Origin: Epinephelus fuscoguttatus
Lineage: Eukaryota; Chordata; Actinopteri; Perciformes; Serranidae
Reading direction: 5' to 3'
NCBI RefSeq assembly: GCF_011397635.1
Contig: NC_064770.1
Coordinates: 2,542,640-2,606,639, forward strand
DNA: 64,000 nt
The position numbers and the translations under genes were made by a program. This document shows, one piece after another, positions 31,689-43,063 of the stretch. Within the stretch, counting starts at the first letter, position 1. The number at the start of each line of letters is the position of its first letter. Under the pieces are notes generated by a model, which saw only the letters and a list, made by a program, of their open reading frames with translations, was not told the DNA's origin and made no database searches.

Positions 31689-32773
31689 CTACTCACTAGA
31701 TGACGGTAGGGTTTCGAGGGAACGTTGTGGAGCAGGGTTCGCAGATGGTCCATGAGCAGCTTGTATCTCTTTGTCATGGGTTTCTCTGTCTGTAGCTGAC
31801 AAAGATGCCTCTCTACCTCTTCAGGACACACCTTGTAATCCTGCTGCAGCCAAGCTCTGATAGATCGGGACATTGGCATCTGGGGTAGGGGCTTATTTGT
31901 GTTCACTGACACCGGTTGCGGTGGGTCTGGCTTTGTCTGGGGCTCATTGACAGGTGGGCTGGTTGGAAAGTAGGACATGAGTGGGGGTAATGGCCCCTCT
32001 GCATCTGTTTCTGGCACTTCTTCTGAGGATGAGCCCATCTCAGAGGATGGACAGGACAGTGGTGCCATCCACCGCTTGTCCTCAGTGCAGTCCCTCTGCA
32101 GTGGCTGTGACATCATGGGGGTTGGTTGAGGCTCAGGCACTTTCGGCGTCATGTATTGAGATGGGGGAGGTGCCACGTTGCCTGGGTGTCCCTCCCAAAG
32201 ATTTTTTACTTGGCTTGGTCCTGGCTGGTTTTATCATACAGGTTGATGTTGCTGGGGGGTTGATTGTAGGTTTCTTGGCCTGCCATCTCCCCAGTCATGG
32301 TCAATCCCCATTCTCTTGTGGCCATCCCTGGGCCGGGGGTTTCGAACAGGGGCTGAGAACCTGGCAGGGCACGTTATGAGTTGTCCGTAGAGTTGAAGAG
32401 GGGTTGGCTCAGATTGAGCATCAGTGGCGGCTGCAGAACTGGAGGCGTGTAGGTCAACGATGACGTCCCAGTGGTACCAGTGGGCCTCGATGGGGGCTTC
32501 TCATTGCAGCACATATGGGGGTGGTGGTGTGTTGATCATCGCAGGAGCCGGGTAGGGATGGTCTGCGTGATACTGCACGGCTGAGAGCTCTTGGTAGCTC
32601 GGCCCGGGGTGGCACCCTGGGCTCTGCGGGTATGGGTAGTGGGTTCTCCACTGGTTGGCCATACTCTGCACTTATCTATGTGTTGTAAGGGGACATTTTT
32701 AGTTCAAGTCATTTTTCTCTTTTCCCCTTGCCTTCTCCCTTTCCTTCCCACCACTCAGTGTTAGAGAGAAACT

Positions 32774-33268
32774 TTATAGGTTAGTAGAAAGGTTGTTAGT
32801 ATTTTTGGGTCTGGTGACAGCAAGGGCTACCTGGGTGCTGTGTGTCTGACCATCACACCAGACTCTTGCTGTCACCTTCCCGTCAGCGCTACATTGTGGT
32901 CCTATAGACCGGCCATGCAACTTGATGTTTTCTGGGGCCTCCACCAGTACGTCGTCATACGCATGCGATTTGTAGTAGGTTAGTTGCACTATTTCTCTCT
33001 TAGGTATCTGTCTGTGCTCTGTGGCCATAGATCCTAATGCAAGTAGACATCTGTCTATCTGCCCCCGATTCTGTCTGCTGTGTTCTGTTCCTTCACCTGG
33101 TTTTACTCCTGAGGCAAGTAGTAGTGTTAGTAGCACTGCCGCTATTATTCCTGCCTGGATCCCTCCACCTATTCTGCCCTGGCCTCCTGCATTGACTAGG
33201 GGCCCGTCACTAAGGGGTCTGCTAGGGTGCTGGTCCCTGTCCTGAGTCTGAGTCTCCTGTGTCTGCAT
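32774..33268 (-). pseudogene. ERV copy 2 env, N-terminal part only
   Basis: The frame from the ATG at 33268 to a stop at 32774 overlaps the end of pol. It contains a hydrophobic signal or anchor stretch (GGIQAGIIAAVLLTLLLASG) and the start of the surface domain (QLTYYKSHAYDDVLVEAPEN, then GRSIGPQCS), matching copy 1. The rest of the surface domain and the whole membrane subunit are missing; post-env sequence follows. Not a usable envelope. Confidence 0.8.
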
Positions 33269-35411
33269 CTGCTAGGTCTGTGTTTCCTGTGTCTGCTTCT
33301 GTACTTTCTTGGCCTTCTGCTTCGCCTTCCTCTGTGCTGCCTCTTTCTTCCTCTTCTTCCACTGCAACTTCCTCAACCTCCTCTGTTCCTGCTGTCCCTG
33401 CACCCTCATCATCATCCCTGCGGCTGTCAGGTGTCGACTTATGAGACTCATCGCTAGCCACTGTGGAGGAGGTGCTCCCCTCCGTGGTACTGTCTGATGA
33501 CACCCTCTCGGGTAATGACTCGCTGCTGTCACTCTGGACGTCGCTCTGGCCCCGCCTGGCTGCCAAGCGTGAGGAGCGCCTTGTCCCCTGACTCTGTGGG
33601 GAGGCATCACCTTCCCCTCCCGGATGACCCCCTAGACCCCTTGGGGCGGCCTCGTCTTCCCCTTGTGGCTCAGAGGGAGGTGCTCTCCGTCTGGTCCTGG
33701 GTCGGGGTATAGGTCTCTCCGGGTTGTTAGCTCGGCAGCAGTGGTTAAGATGAAACCAGACGTCCTTACCGTCAACTTTCAAGGATGTTGGGGTTGTTAC
33801 TATAACCTTGAATGGACCCTCCCTTCTTGGTTGGTCCCACTTTCTTTTGAACACCTTGACGTACACCCACTCTCCCGGGAGTATTCTTTGAAAGTCCTCT
33901 GGGATTTCGACCCACCTGTCTTCTGTGGCCCCTTTCACCTGCTGGAAGATGGCCCTGTGAATACGAGTTAAACTTCGTAAATAGTCAAACATTTCATTTT
34001 GCAGCTGCTCCAATGAGGGCCCTTCATAGGGCCCCCTCAAATAAGGTATTGGCATGGGTTGACCCGTGAGCATTTCATGCAGTGTTAGATGTGTGATTCT
34101 GCTGGCTTGTGAGCGCATGGACATTAGTGCAAGCAGTAAAGTGTCTATCCAGTTAAGTTTGTCCCTGCTGTCTGCTACTATCTTGGCTATTTTTGTTTTT
34201 AGAATCCCATTTGCTCTTTCTACTGCTCCCTGTGATTGAGGGTGGTAGATGCTGCCAAACTTGTGTTTGATGCCCAGTTGCTTCAGTGTTTCTTGTATTA
34301 CATAAGATACAAAGTGTTTACCGTTATCTGATGATATGGTGTCTGGCATCCCAAATCTCGGGAAAACTTCTCGGCAGAGGAATTTTGCAACTGTCCTGTG
34401 ATCCGATCGGGCTGTGGCTGTTGCTTCCACCCATCGGCTGTATCTGCATATGACTACCAAAACGTATCTCATTCCTCTTACTCTGGATTGTGCTCCCATG
34501 TCTATGTAGTCTAACATGAGGTGTCTGAAAGGACCGTCTGGGGGTGGTATGTGCATCAGTGGGGCTGTGAAAACTTTCCTGATGTTGTACCTTGCGCAAG
34601 TTTCGCATTCGCTTAGTACTCTATCTACCGTGGCTGCCATGAATGGTGGCCACCATGTTGGTTGCAATTTCCAGAGGATCTCCCCCCTTGCGCAATGGTC
34701 ACTACCATGCGCCCAAATTATAGCATGTCGTAGCAACAGGGTAGGTAGTACAAAATTGCCATGACTATCTCGCCAGAGACCATTTGCTGGCCCCTGTGAT
34801 TGTGTTCTGATGGCGCCACGCTTGATCCACAGTCGTTTTTCAGCCTCACTTACTCTGTTTTGCGCGGCTACGAGAGAAGGCATGGTAGTGAGGGGTTCAC
34901 AGTCTTGTATGGTTAGTATGGGTGGCATTACTGTATCTACTGCTGCCTGTTTGGCTGCTACATCAGCTAGATTATTACCCTTGGCTATCAAAGAATCAGT
35001 CTTTTGATGGGCTGGACATTTGATTATGGCTAGGGCTGTGGGGAGGAGCATGGCCTCTAACAAGTCGACAATGGCCTCCCCATGTGTGACTGGGGTGCCG
35101 TCTGCTCTGCGAAACCCTCTCTGCTTCCAAATGTTTGCGTGGATGTGGCACACTCCATATGCATATGCTGAATCTGTATATACATTTAGTTACTTTCCCT
35201 TTGCTAATCTACACACTGCTGTTAGAGCTTTTATCTCTGCAAACTGGGCTGAGCAGGGCTGAGCAAGTTTACATGATGAAATAGTCACAAAGTCTTGATC
35301 GTTGTTATTGAGCTGTACAACTTCGTAGCCTGCATGACTACCTGTGGTGTCCCAAAAGCAGGAGCCATCAACAAACAATGTGAGGTCAGCCGGAATGGGC
35401 TGATTGTGCAA
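33222..35411 (-). pseudogene. ERV copy 2 RNase H and integrase
   Basis: A 643-codon frame (35153-33222) runs from mid RNase H through integrase to an acidic, Ser/Glu-rich C-terminal tail; the RNase H start (LFVDGSCFWD, AEIKAL) is in a neighbouring frame at 35411-35190. Integrase has a zinc region (HAIIWAHGSDH ... CETC), catalytic Asp in LDYIDMG, Asp in SDNGKHF, Glu in AVERANG, and a GPFKV module near 33800. All three catalytic acids are intact, unlike copy 1. The last ~45 codons overlap the env start. Dead as a pol because upstream frames are broken. Confidence 0.88.
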
Positions 35412-35417
35412 ATCTTC

Positions 35418-36620
35418 TCAAGCATGCATTAATTTGTCTGTGTCATGAAGACAGTCATGTGGTGTACCTTCTATGGGTAGATCCATTTTGGTAGCCGGAT
35501 TAATGATGGTACATCGTTGAATGTTGAGTTCAGGAGCGGACAGGATGACCTCGTATCCTGTGCATCTGGCTTGTGTCAAAACGAATCTGGGACTCGTTAA
35601 CAGGGCGTGAAGCTGGTGAGAAGTATACAGAGTTACTGAGTGTCCCATTGTTACCGAAGATGCTTTCTGAAACGCAAAAACAGCGGCTGCAAGCCCTAGA
35701 TAACAGGGAGGCAAACCTGCCTCTATGTTATTGAGTTTGGTGCTATAATATGCTAGCGGTTGTTTCCCTGTGGGTGTGTCTTGCATTAGGACAGCGCAAG
35801 CAAATCCAGATTTCTCTGCCACATAGAGATGGAAAGGCTTAGTGTAGTTAGGGGTGCTTAATGCTGGGGTGGACTGCATGTCTATTTTTAGAGCTTGAAA
35901 TGCACCTTCTGCTTCCTCCGTCCAGGCCAGCTGTTCTGTATTATTTGTCTGTCCTGCTGCTCTTACTAACGCTCTGAGTGGAGCAGTTTTTATGGCATAG
36001 TCACAAATCCATGGTCGACTGTATCCTGTCATGCCGAGAAAAGACAGCATTTGCCCCACTGTACAAGGTTGAGGAACCTTACTTACTGCCTCTACCTGTG
36101 ATGGGGCAATACATCTTTTATCCCCACTCAACTGTCTGCCCAAGTACTCTACAGGCTCCTTAGAGGAGCTACAAACAAGCAAATCATCTGCATATTGTAG
36201 TACAGTGCTCGGCACGGCCAAATTGGCTAGATCCTGTGCCAACACTCGGTTAAAGATCAAAGGGGAATCCAAGAATCACTGCATGAGACGCAAATACGTA
36301 TATTGCTGACCTTCGTAGGTGAACGCAAACAGATAACTGTGTACCACCAAGCATCTGGCGGTATGTTCGAAAGCAACGTGTGTGGGTCTGGCCGTCTCTA
36401 CCACTGCGTTAACTGCTCTCCGATCGTGCACCAGACGATAGTCTGAGGAATTTGGTTTCTTGATAGGAAAAATGGGCGTGTTGCAGGGGCTCCTGGTTTT
36501 GATCAGTACCCCCGCTTTCACCAAGCCCTCGATTGTGGGTCTGATACCGTCAATGGCATGTTGTGGGAGAGGATACTGTGTCTGGTATGGTAGGTTAACA
36601 TGTGGTTTTAGTGTAACGTG
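35418..36620 (-). pseudogene. ERV copy 2 reverse transcriptase
   Basis: RT landmarks on the minus strand: LVHDRRAVN (fingers/palm) near 36430, then a disrupted segment with a stop near 36276, then LAVPSTVLQYADDLLVC with YADD at 36183-36194. The thumb/connection part runs to 35418 in one 284-codon frame, including FLGMTGYSRPWI. The palm between LVHDRRAVN and YADD is shortened, as in copy 1, suggesting either shared ancestry of the deletion or poor alignment. Confidence 0.85.
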
Positions 36621-36649
36621 GACGGGTTGTGCTTATTTTATCAAGTCTA

Positions 36650-36724
36650 CGTCTGTCTTATGTGCTGTCCATAACTGCGATGGAACTTCTCTCAGTAACT
36701 GTGCATGCTCGTCGGTGACTGCCA

Positions 36725-36759
<35 letters not shown>

Positions 36760-37200
36760 TACCATCAACCAGCACTTTGTCTGCGGTTGCCTCATCGCCT
36801 GTTTTAGTTGAAATTCTGATGTATTGTTTGTCTTCTGAAATGTGAATGTATTTGTTTTTGGAGGGTAACCACTCTCGCACCTGCAGTGCACGTCTGACCA
36901 TAGGACCCAGATGGTGAGACTCATAACCCTCCGCTATCAACAATGTAACATGTGGTGTAGAATTTGGCACGTGAAACCACCCAGCTAATTCTTCTGGGAG
37001 GTGAACGGCCGCTGCCACGCCTTGCGGTCCCAAATACATGTCTTCACTTGTGATTAGACATGGTTTCTTATTGAGTATGGCATCCCAACATTATTGGTAA
37101 TCTGCATGAGTCTGATCTACGTCGTACATGAGCATGCAGTGCAGTGGCAAGGTGGGCGTATGTGCTGTGTCAAAGTGTAACCTGACCCATGGTTCCCACT
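36650..37200 (-). pseudogene. ERV copy 2 extra pol domain, 2H-phosphoesterase-like
   Basis: The same position and order as in copy 1. First motif LHCML (His codon 37139-37141; the expected Thr is Met), second motif PHVTLLIAEGY (His codon 36950-36952). Between protease and the first motif the frame is continuous (37480-37091), showing that this domain belongs to the pol polyprotein. A (TG)n tract of about 33 bp (36726-36758) has expanded inside the coding region. Function is only suggested by the motif pair. Confidence 0.45.
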
Positions 37201-37672
37201 CAGTCCATGTCTGTTTGAGGTGAGACTCTTCTGGTGTCAGTTGGAGCCAGTAGACCAACGCCTGTGGTGTCTCTGTTTCGTCCAAGGGCAGTTGTGGCAT
37301 CATGTTTTGTGAGGGGACTTCAAGGAAGTCTAAATATAGTCCATCCTGAGTACACATGATCTTAGCTTTGAGAGGGCATAGGGCATCTCTACCTAATAAA
37401 TTCACTGGGGTGTGAGCTGAATAGAGTAGGGGTGCAAATATGACTTTACCTGCGATGAGTATTGGAACAGGCTCTGTCAATGGTATGACTTGTGATTTCC
37501 CAGCGAAGCCTACGGTCTTGATGGATGACTTAGAGAGGGGGAGTTTAGAGCCTTATTTTCCAATGCATGAATATGTAGCCCAGGTGTCCACCATAAAAGG
37601 GCGTGCTTGTTCGTGGATGACAAGAGGTATAGTTGGTTCGTCGTGTGGCTGTAACGAAATGACTGGTGACAT
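37200..37672 (-). pseudogene. ERV copy 2 protease, active site mutated
   Basis: ATG at 37672, 11 bases after the gag TGA and in the +1 frame relative to it. The catalytic DTG has become DTW (codons 37580-37588, GGG-type Gly to TGG Trp), which should abolish activity. LLGRD is present near 37390. A frame change occurs near 37490. Confidence 0.85.
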
Positions 37673-37682
37673 TACTTCCCCC

Positions 37683-40600
37683 TCAGGCTTCTCTGGACAG
37701 CCCTACCATGGGCACCCTGTCTCTGTTAGGCCAATTTTCTGCTGGACATTCCCATGGATTGACCGGACAGTCCCTGCGTCGGTGGCTGGGCTGGTTACAA
37801 CCCCAGCACAAGTTATCAGGTGCAGCAGGAGTTGCTCCTGGATAGCCTGTGTTCATTTCTTGGGGGCCTGATTGCTGATAGGGTGCAGCTTGCTGATAGG
37901 TTTGCTGTTGAGGTGGCTGGGGTCCTGGAGGAAAGTTCGGTCCCCCTCTCCATCCTCCTCGGCCTGCTGGTCCCCCCTTGGTCTGCCCCGATCCCGCCCC
38001 CTTGGGGGCCTCTGGTTACTGTTGTTTCCACCTGCCTGTTGTGGATAGTAGTAGTAGTGGTGATGTGTGGTATTGGCAGGCTTATACCCCCTGGCCTTGG
38101 GGTCTGTGGGGGGCATTTGTTCAGCCATCTGAGGTGCTGGCAGGGGTTGGGCAGCTTGTGGCGTTGCCTGATTGGCAATGACAACAGGAGCCTGGATCTT
38201 TGTTTTCTCTTTTTCTTTTTTAGCTAGTTTACTCAGCTCCCCCAACTGTAACTGCGTCAGCCTAGTGGCTAGCTATTTGTTGTCCTCTTCCTGGTTTTTC
38301 TTCTCCTTCCTGTAGTGCTCCACATGATGGGCGATATGTTCTGAGAACATAAGCCAGTCCATCTTCATCAACCCTACGACGCCATCCAAGTGCCGCTGCA
38401 CCTCTTCTGGCATGGCCTTTTTGACCATAGTTTTCAACAGACTTTGGGTGGTTTGGTTAGCGTTCCATGCTTCTCCTGTCTCCTTCTTCCACCTTCATTG
38501 GAAACTATGCAGGAAACTGGAGGGACACTCATCCTCGGACAGGGTCTCTCCTTCCAGTTTAGTAGGATCTCTTTTTTTGAGGTACTGTTTTTGCAGTTGC
38601 TGCCACAACCTGTTGCGGTGTTTTCCGAAGTCTCTGTCATTATAGGTGTTGCTAGTTACTGCAAGGCCCAAATGAGCATCGCTGAACATCTCATGGGTGG
38701 TTTGTTTACCTGCCACATATGTAAGTAGAGCTTTAATGTCTCCCAATGCCAGATATAGGCCAGCGGTGGTCTCTTCCAGGGCCATTATCCATTTGTCGGC
38801 CCCATCTGTGAGGGCCGGCAGTCGCTCCACCAGACCTATCATATGCTTGAACTGCCATGGTTCATATTGGGTTCACCCTGAGGCTCTTGTCACTAGGGGG
38901 CACATGAACTCTGACTCTGGGTCACTATCATTCTCCTTCTGAACCAGCCCTTTAGTTGTCTTTCCTCCCCTTAGGATCATCCCAGAGGCTCCGTCACTCT
39001 GGTATCCCTTGTTTCTTTTGCCATCACGCCCCTGTTGGTGGGCTTTTTTCGCCTGCTGGCTCTGCTTTGCTTGTCTCTACGGTGCCTTGAAGTTGCACTA
39101 CAATGTGGTTTTTGGAAGCGTCTGTAGGGAGCTCACTTGCCCCTTGTTGGGAGGCTCTGGAGCTGTTTGGTTGTGCCTCCAGTAGGGTCGTGCCTTGACT
39201 TATCTGTTGTATTTTCTGCTCATGTCTGCTCACGACCTCATCCCACTTCCGTAGTATGTCCTTATCCTGCCCTTTTGCCTCTGCTAACCTAGCGGGGGTT
39301 GGGATTCCCTGGTGCCGGTCCCTCCCGTTGATTTGTGTGGCATCCATCAGCTGAGGCCTCTCTAGTAAGGGTGGGGTGAGGAGCTCAGTGCGGGTCGCTT
39401 GTGCCTCCATGTGCTCCAGCAATCTCAATTGTTCAAGGTCGGCCATTTTCTGTTGCCTCTTTATTTCACTTTCCTCCCTTTCTCTGTTATACAGCTCTTG
39501 CCAGTTCCATGTCTCTGTCCTCGGGGTGCTGGTGGCTCTACTTGGTTGGGAGGCTTCGCTTTTGGCCTTCAGAGATTGCCTCAACTGTCTATTATTCCAG
39601 GGGAGGCTTTTCCCCATTTCCCAGCTGTGATTTGGCTCTGTTTCCCCTGTCCTCTGGGTCTGTGTCCTCTGCCTCTGTATGGGGCCCAGAGTGACTCCTG
39701 TGTCCTTGGTCTGAGTCCCCTGAATGCCGTCCGCGTTGTACTTCCTCATCTGAGCCTCCTGTCTCTTCTGCAGAGGCGTCTTCGCTGTCAGCTGAACACC
39801 ATCCTTCTTCTAGGTCTTCGTCAGTGCAGTGAGGTGACTGCATTGGCAGGGTTTTGCATGATGATGACACTCCTCGTCTTTTACTTATAAGTTTAGCTGT
39901 CGTGTCTTTAGCCAGGGTCATGGTAAATCTTCCCTCTAACTGACCCTTCATCCTTGTGGCTATCTCCGCTTTCCCTCTCTGACACACAGCATACTGTCCT
40001 GCCTCCAACTGAGGTGTGTCTTGTGGGTATGGGGGTGGTGCTGTTGGCAGGGGTGGTGCTGTGGGTACAACACCCTCTTGTGTTGATTGTTCCTGGGGGT
40101 GCTGGCTATGCTCTATCTGCACCATCTGCTTTCTACCTCCCACCTGTCTAAACCATCCCAACACTTCCCTTTCCTTAGTCCTCTTGTTCTTTTTCTTGTA
40201 GCTAGCTTTGGTGTCCCTTGCCTCCATGTATCTCAATTCTGTTTCCACCTCATCACAGCATGACAGGTTGAAGGTACCATCTTTAGGCCAACGATTTTTC
40301 CCTGATGTTCTTTTGTGCCACTTGGTCACACATCGTTGGATTCGGTTCTTTCTGCTCGGGTGTTGCTGCATCACTATCTCCACGGGGGTCAGAACCCCTT
40401 TCTCCATTTTTCCTTGGTTGGCTCCCATGAAGCCCTGTTTAACGTCGTTGGCTCTTGGAATCTGTGGTTGTTCGTCTGTTTCTTTTGTGCGTATTAACAC
40501 TAGTATTTTCCCTACTGTGATGGCAGTGTTGTATTTCTTTTTTTTCTCTCCAGGGGTCATATTCTAATTTATATGACCCGTCGCCTTGGGGGACTTTGGT

Positions 40601-41048
40601 TAAGCAGCAAAATCTTCTTGTCTCCCACTCAACTTTTCTAGGCACGACAACAATCTGCAGCCGTGGATTAAAATCCACTCCGTTCTCTCAGTCCTGGAAT
40701 ACCACTTGGCTCAGAGGAAGCGAAGCTACTGGTCCGCCCCTATAATTGTCACACAAATATTGCAATAGTGGATCTAATGAGTAGTGCGTCCACAAATCAC
40801 TCAGAATCGTCTCCCACTGTACACTTGGAAATTCCTCCTGTACTTGTTTTAAATTAGTGAATTTAGTGATCAGCCAAAGTTTTTAGTCGGATTTCTTGCT
40901 CGTCCTGCCACTGCTCCTTTCCCTCGTTATCTATGTAGGTTCTTTCTAACCAAAAATGTGTTCTTATTCCTCTGGTATCTAGTGAACTCTCTGTCATGCA
41001 ATATTCCTCAGTCCAAATTTCATTTCCACTACTGTCACCTTCTTCCAC
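37683..41048 (-). pseudogene. ERV copy 2 gag
   Basis: Gag spans about 3.4 kb with several frameshifts. Matrix begins around the ATG at 41048 (MEEGDSSGNEIW), continues at 40870-40680 in another frame (FPSVQWETILSDLWTHYSLD) and again from 40678 and 40560. Late-domain motifs PTAP (twice) and PPPY cluster at about 40025-40072, the usual budding signals that bind TSG101 and NEDD4-type ligases. A charged linker with an Arg/Glu/Gln coiled coil is at 39749-39024. Capsid-like helical sequence (MIGLVERLPALTDGADKWIM) is at 38842-38495. Nucleocapsid has one zinc knuckle CWGCNQPSHRRRDC (about 37764-37805). Gag ends in TGA at 37683. Confidence 0.82.
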
Positions 41049-41736
41049 CTAATTTTAGCAGCCTTTCTTTAACTTTTTCTTTTTATTTTATTCTTACGTT
41101 TTTGTTTTTTATTTTTATTTTTTATCTATTATTATTATTTATTTTATTTATTTATAAAGCTAAATAAAGATAATAAAAAAATTATTTTTTATTCTCCCCT
41201 TAACAGCCAACCAGTTTGTATGGAGTTCACCCGAGCAACTGGTCCGATCAGTGAAATATATGGACTTTTGTTGACACCGTTAGGTTTCCGGTCCCCAGAC
41301 AATTTGTTGACACTGTGAGGTTACCCTTGTCTGGTTTTATTTCCCTGAGACACTGTCAATAACTACCACATCTAACAAAACTTTAAAGCAAATCACATAA
41401 AACAAATACACTGATACCAAATTATGATGAACACAAACAAACACACAAATACTAAGTTGTGATTTTGTCGGAGTCCCAGACTCCCCAGTATTATTTATCA
41501 AGTCCCTGACTTAGATTTAACTCTTTAATGATTAAGATTAATCATCTCCTACCCTTTTAATCGGGTCCATCGGTCCGTCTCTCTCTTTGGTTGACCCTGT
41601 CACTGTCTCCTCTCCCAGCCGGTCCTGGCCTCCTCTTGCCAAAACGGGGTTTTAAGAACTCCACGATGGAGGTCTTTGGTTGTTCTTGAAAGGCCTTTAA
41701 CAGGTCCGTTGCCTTTTGAGGAGATCAGTTATTGGG

Positions 41737-41754
41737 GTCCCTGTTCGGGCACCA
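41737..41754 (-). promoter_or_regulatory. tRNA-Lys type primer-binding site (internal)
   Basis: Minus strand TGGTGCCCGAACAGGGAC matches 17 of 18 bases of the tRNA-Lys site; the mismatch is at position 4. It lies three bases after the end of the internal LTR and about 690 bp before gag. Confidence 0.8.
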
Positions 41755-41757
41755 AAA

Positions 41758-42596
41758 TGTCAAAAGAATTTCTTTGTAATGACCTTTAAAGCAATAGAGA
41801 TCGGAGCCGAAGTATCAAAGTTTAACAAAGCTTTATTTTCTTGTACAAGAAGGAGCATTTCACAGTGCAACACACAAGAGGAGGTTATTTTGTTCTTATG
41901 TGCCTACTTCTGTTGGCTGTGTGCACTCTTTTTATCTACCTCCTACGCACCTCTTCTTAGTCTAGTCGTTAGTCTTACTGTATTTACAACAACTCCTGTC
42001 TTCTTCTATAATATTTACAATTTTTACATTTTGATCAGCAGTCCTATCGGCTCCTAGCGACTCTTATTTCTTTTACTATCTCAGTCCTTTAAGGCTCCGA
42101 GCAATTTATTTTTCCTTTACTATCGCAGTCTTTTAAGGCTCCTAGTGATTTATTTTTCCTTTACTATTGCAGTCCTTTAAGGCACCTAGCGATTTATTTC
42201 TCCTTTCCTATCGCAGTTCTTTAAGGCTCCCAGCGATTTATTTTTTTGTCAGCGTTCTGCCCATGCAGACCTGTTTTCTAACGCGGCACCCCTGCTTTTG
42301 AAGTTGAGGTGCTGCGAGATTAACAGCGGTATCCACAGAATGCTTTTATGTATTATCTCTTCTCACGTGATTTATGTTCTGCTGTACTGTACTTGGCACT
42401 CCTTTTATGTCTTTAACACACACACTCATTCCCTCTCTCCACACCAAGGTCATGCTTATTGCACTAGATTACACACACACTCTCATTCACTCTTTCCGCA
42501 CCAAGGTCATGCTTATTGCACTACATTCAGTTGTCTCCAGCAATAAATCAGCTATGTCCCAATGTTGTGTTATCAATTAGCAACTATCACATCACA
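41758..42596 (-). repeat. second complete LTR inside the ERV copy 2 leader
   Basis: 839 bp from TGTGATGTGATAG (right) to TTTTGACA (left) on the minus strand. U3 carries direct repeats: about 55 bp twice (42420-42535, CACCAAGGTCATGCTTATTG on the plus strand) and about 44 bp 4-5 times (42050-42245). A TATA-like gataaaaagag lies near 41940, AATAAA at 41832-41837 (TTTATT on the plus strand), then a ~75-bp U5. It is unrelated to the TGTAGTG LTRs that bound the provirus, and no 3' partner is in the window. Confidence 0.8.
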
Positions 42597-42781
42597 CTTT
42601 AGGTTCTTTAGGAGAGGAATTTGTCAAATACCTCTGACCTGGGTGGCTCCCAACACTGCACCTCAGACGCACACCGGTCCGGTTTTAGGCAGAAAAAGGC
42701 TCTGCTTACGTTATCTGGTGGCCACCTGTACGTCTGGTGTGCAGCCCAGTGCCCCCGGTCTCAGGAGCTGACCTCTTTGCC

Positions 42782-42799
42782 CTCCTGGCTGGCTCACCA
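42782..42799 (-). promoter_or_regulatory. tRNA-Arg type primer-binding site
   Basis: Minus strand TGGTGAGCCAGCCAGGAG matches 17 of 18 bases of the complement of tRNA-Arg(ACG) 3' end; mismatch at position 4. Two bases after the 5' LTR end. Confidence 0.8.
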
Positions 42800-42801
42800 C
42801 A

Positions 42802-43023
42802 TGATGAAACAGAATTCGGGGCCCAGAATTAGGCCTGGTGGTTCCTGACCTCGTCTTCAACTTTTAGACTACTAGATACTGCTCAGATCCTAGGTACTTT
42901 CCACTTTCGTCCTTGAACATCAGATCCTATCAGATCCTGCATCCAATACAATACACCAATGAGTGTGTGTGTGCGCACATCGTCCTTGAACATCAGATCC
43001 TGCATCCAATACAATACACCAAT

Positions 43024-43063
<40 letters not shown>

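Larger units (their letters stand above)
24699..32662 (-). pseudogene. ERV copy 2, 3' accessory gene interrupted by the Gmr1-like element
   Basis: On the minus strand an ATG at 32662, after env, begins MANQWRTHYPYPQSPG; a PPPPY motif follows before a TGA near 32500. Further frames (32176-31693) carry a proline-rich segment and MSRSIRAWLQQDYKVCPEEV, then the Gmr1-like element intervenes (24991-31688 plus CTAC). The gene resumes at 24990 with WVIERHWALKSQCEQDQQEK and ends RMAGTSAYVSPEQ with TGA at 24699. N and C termini match copy 1. About 1.2 kb excluding the insertion, with frameshifts. C-terminal heptads suggest a coiled coil. No known homologue recognised. Confidence 0.6.

Noticed and set aside
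42298..42848. Short plus-strand frames near 42.3-42.8 kb
   Set aside because: They are antisense to the internal LTR and the retroviral leader.
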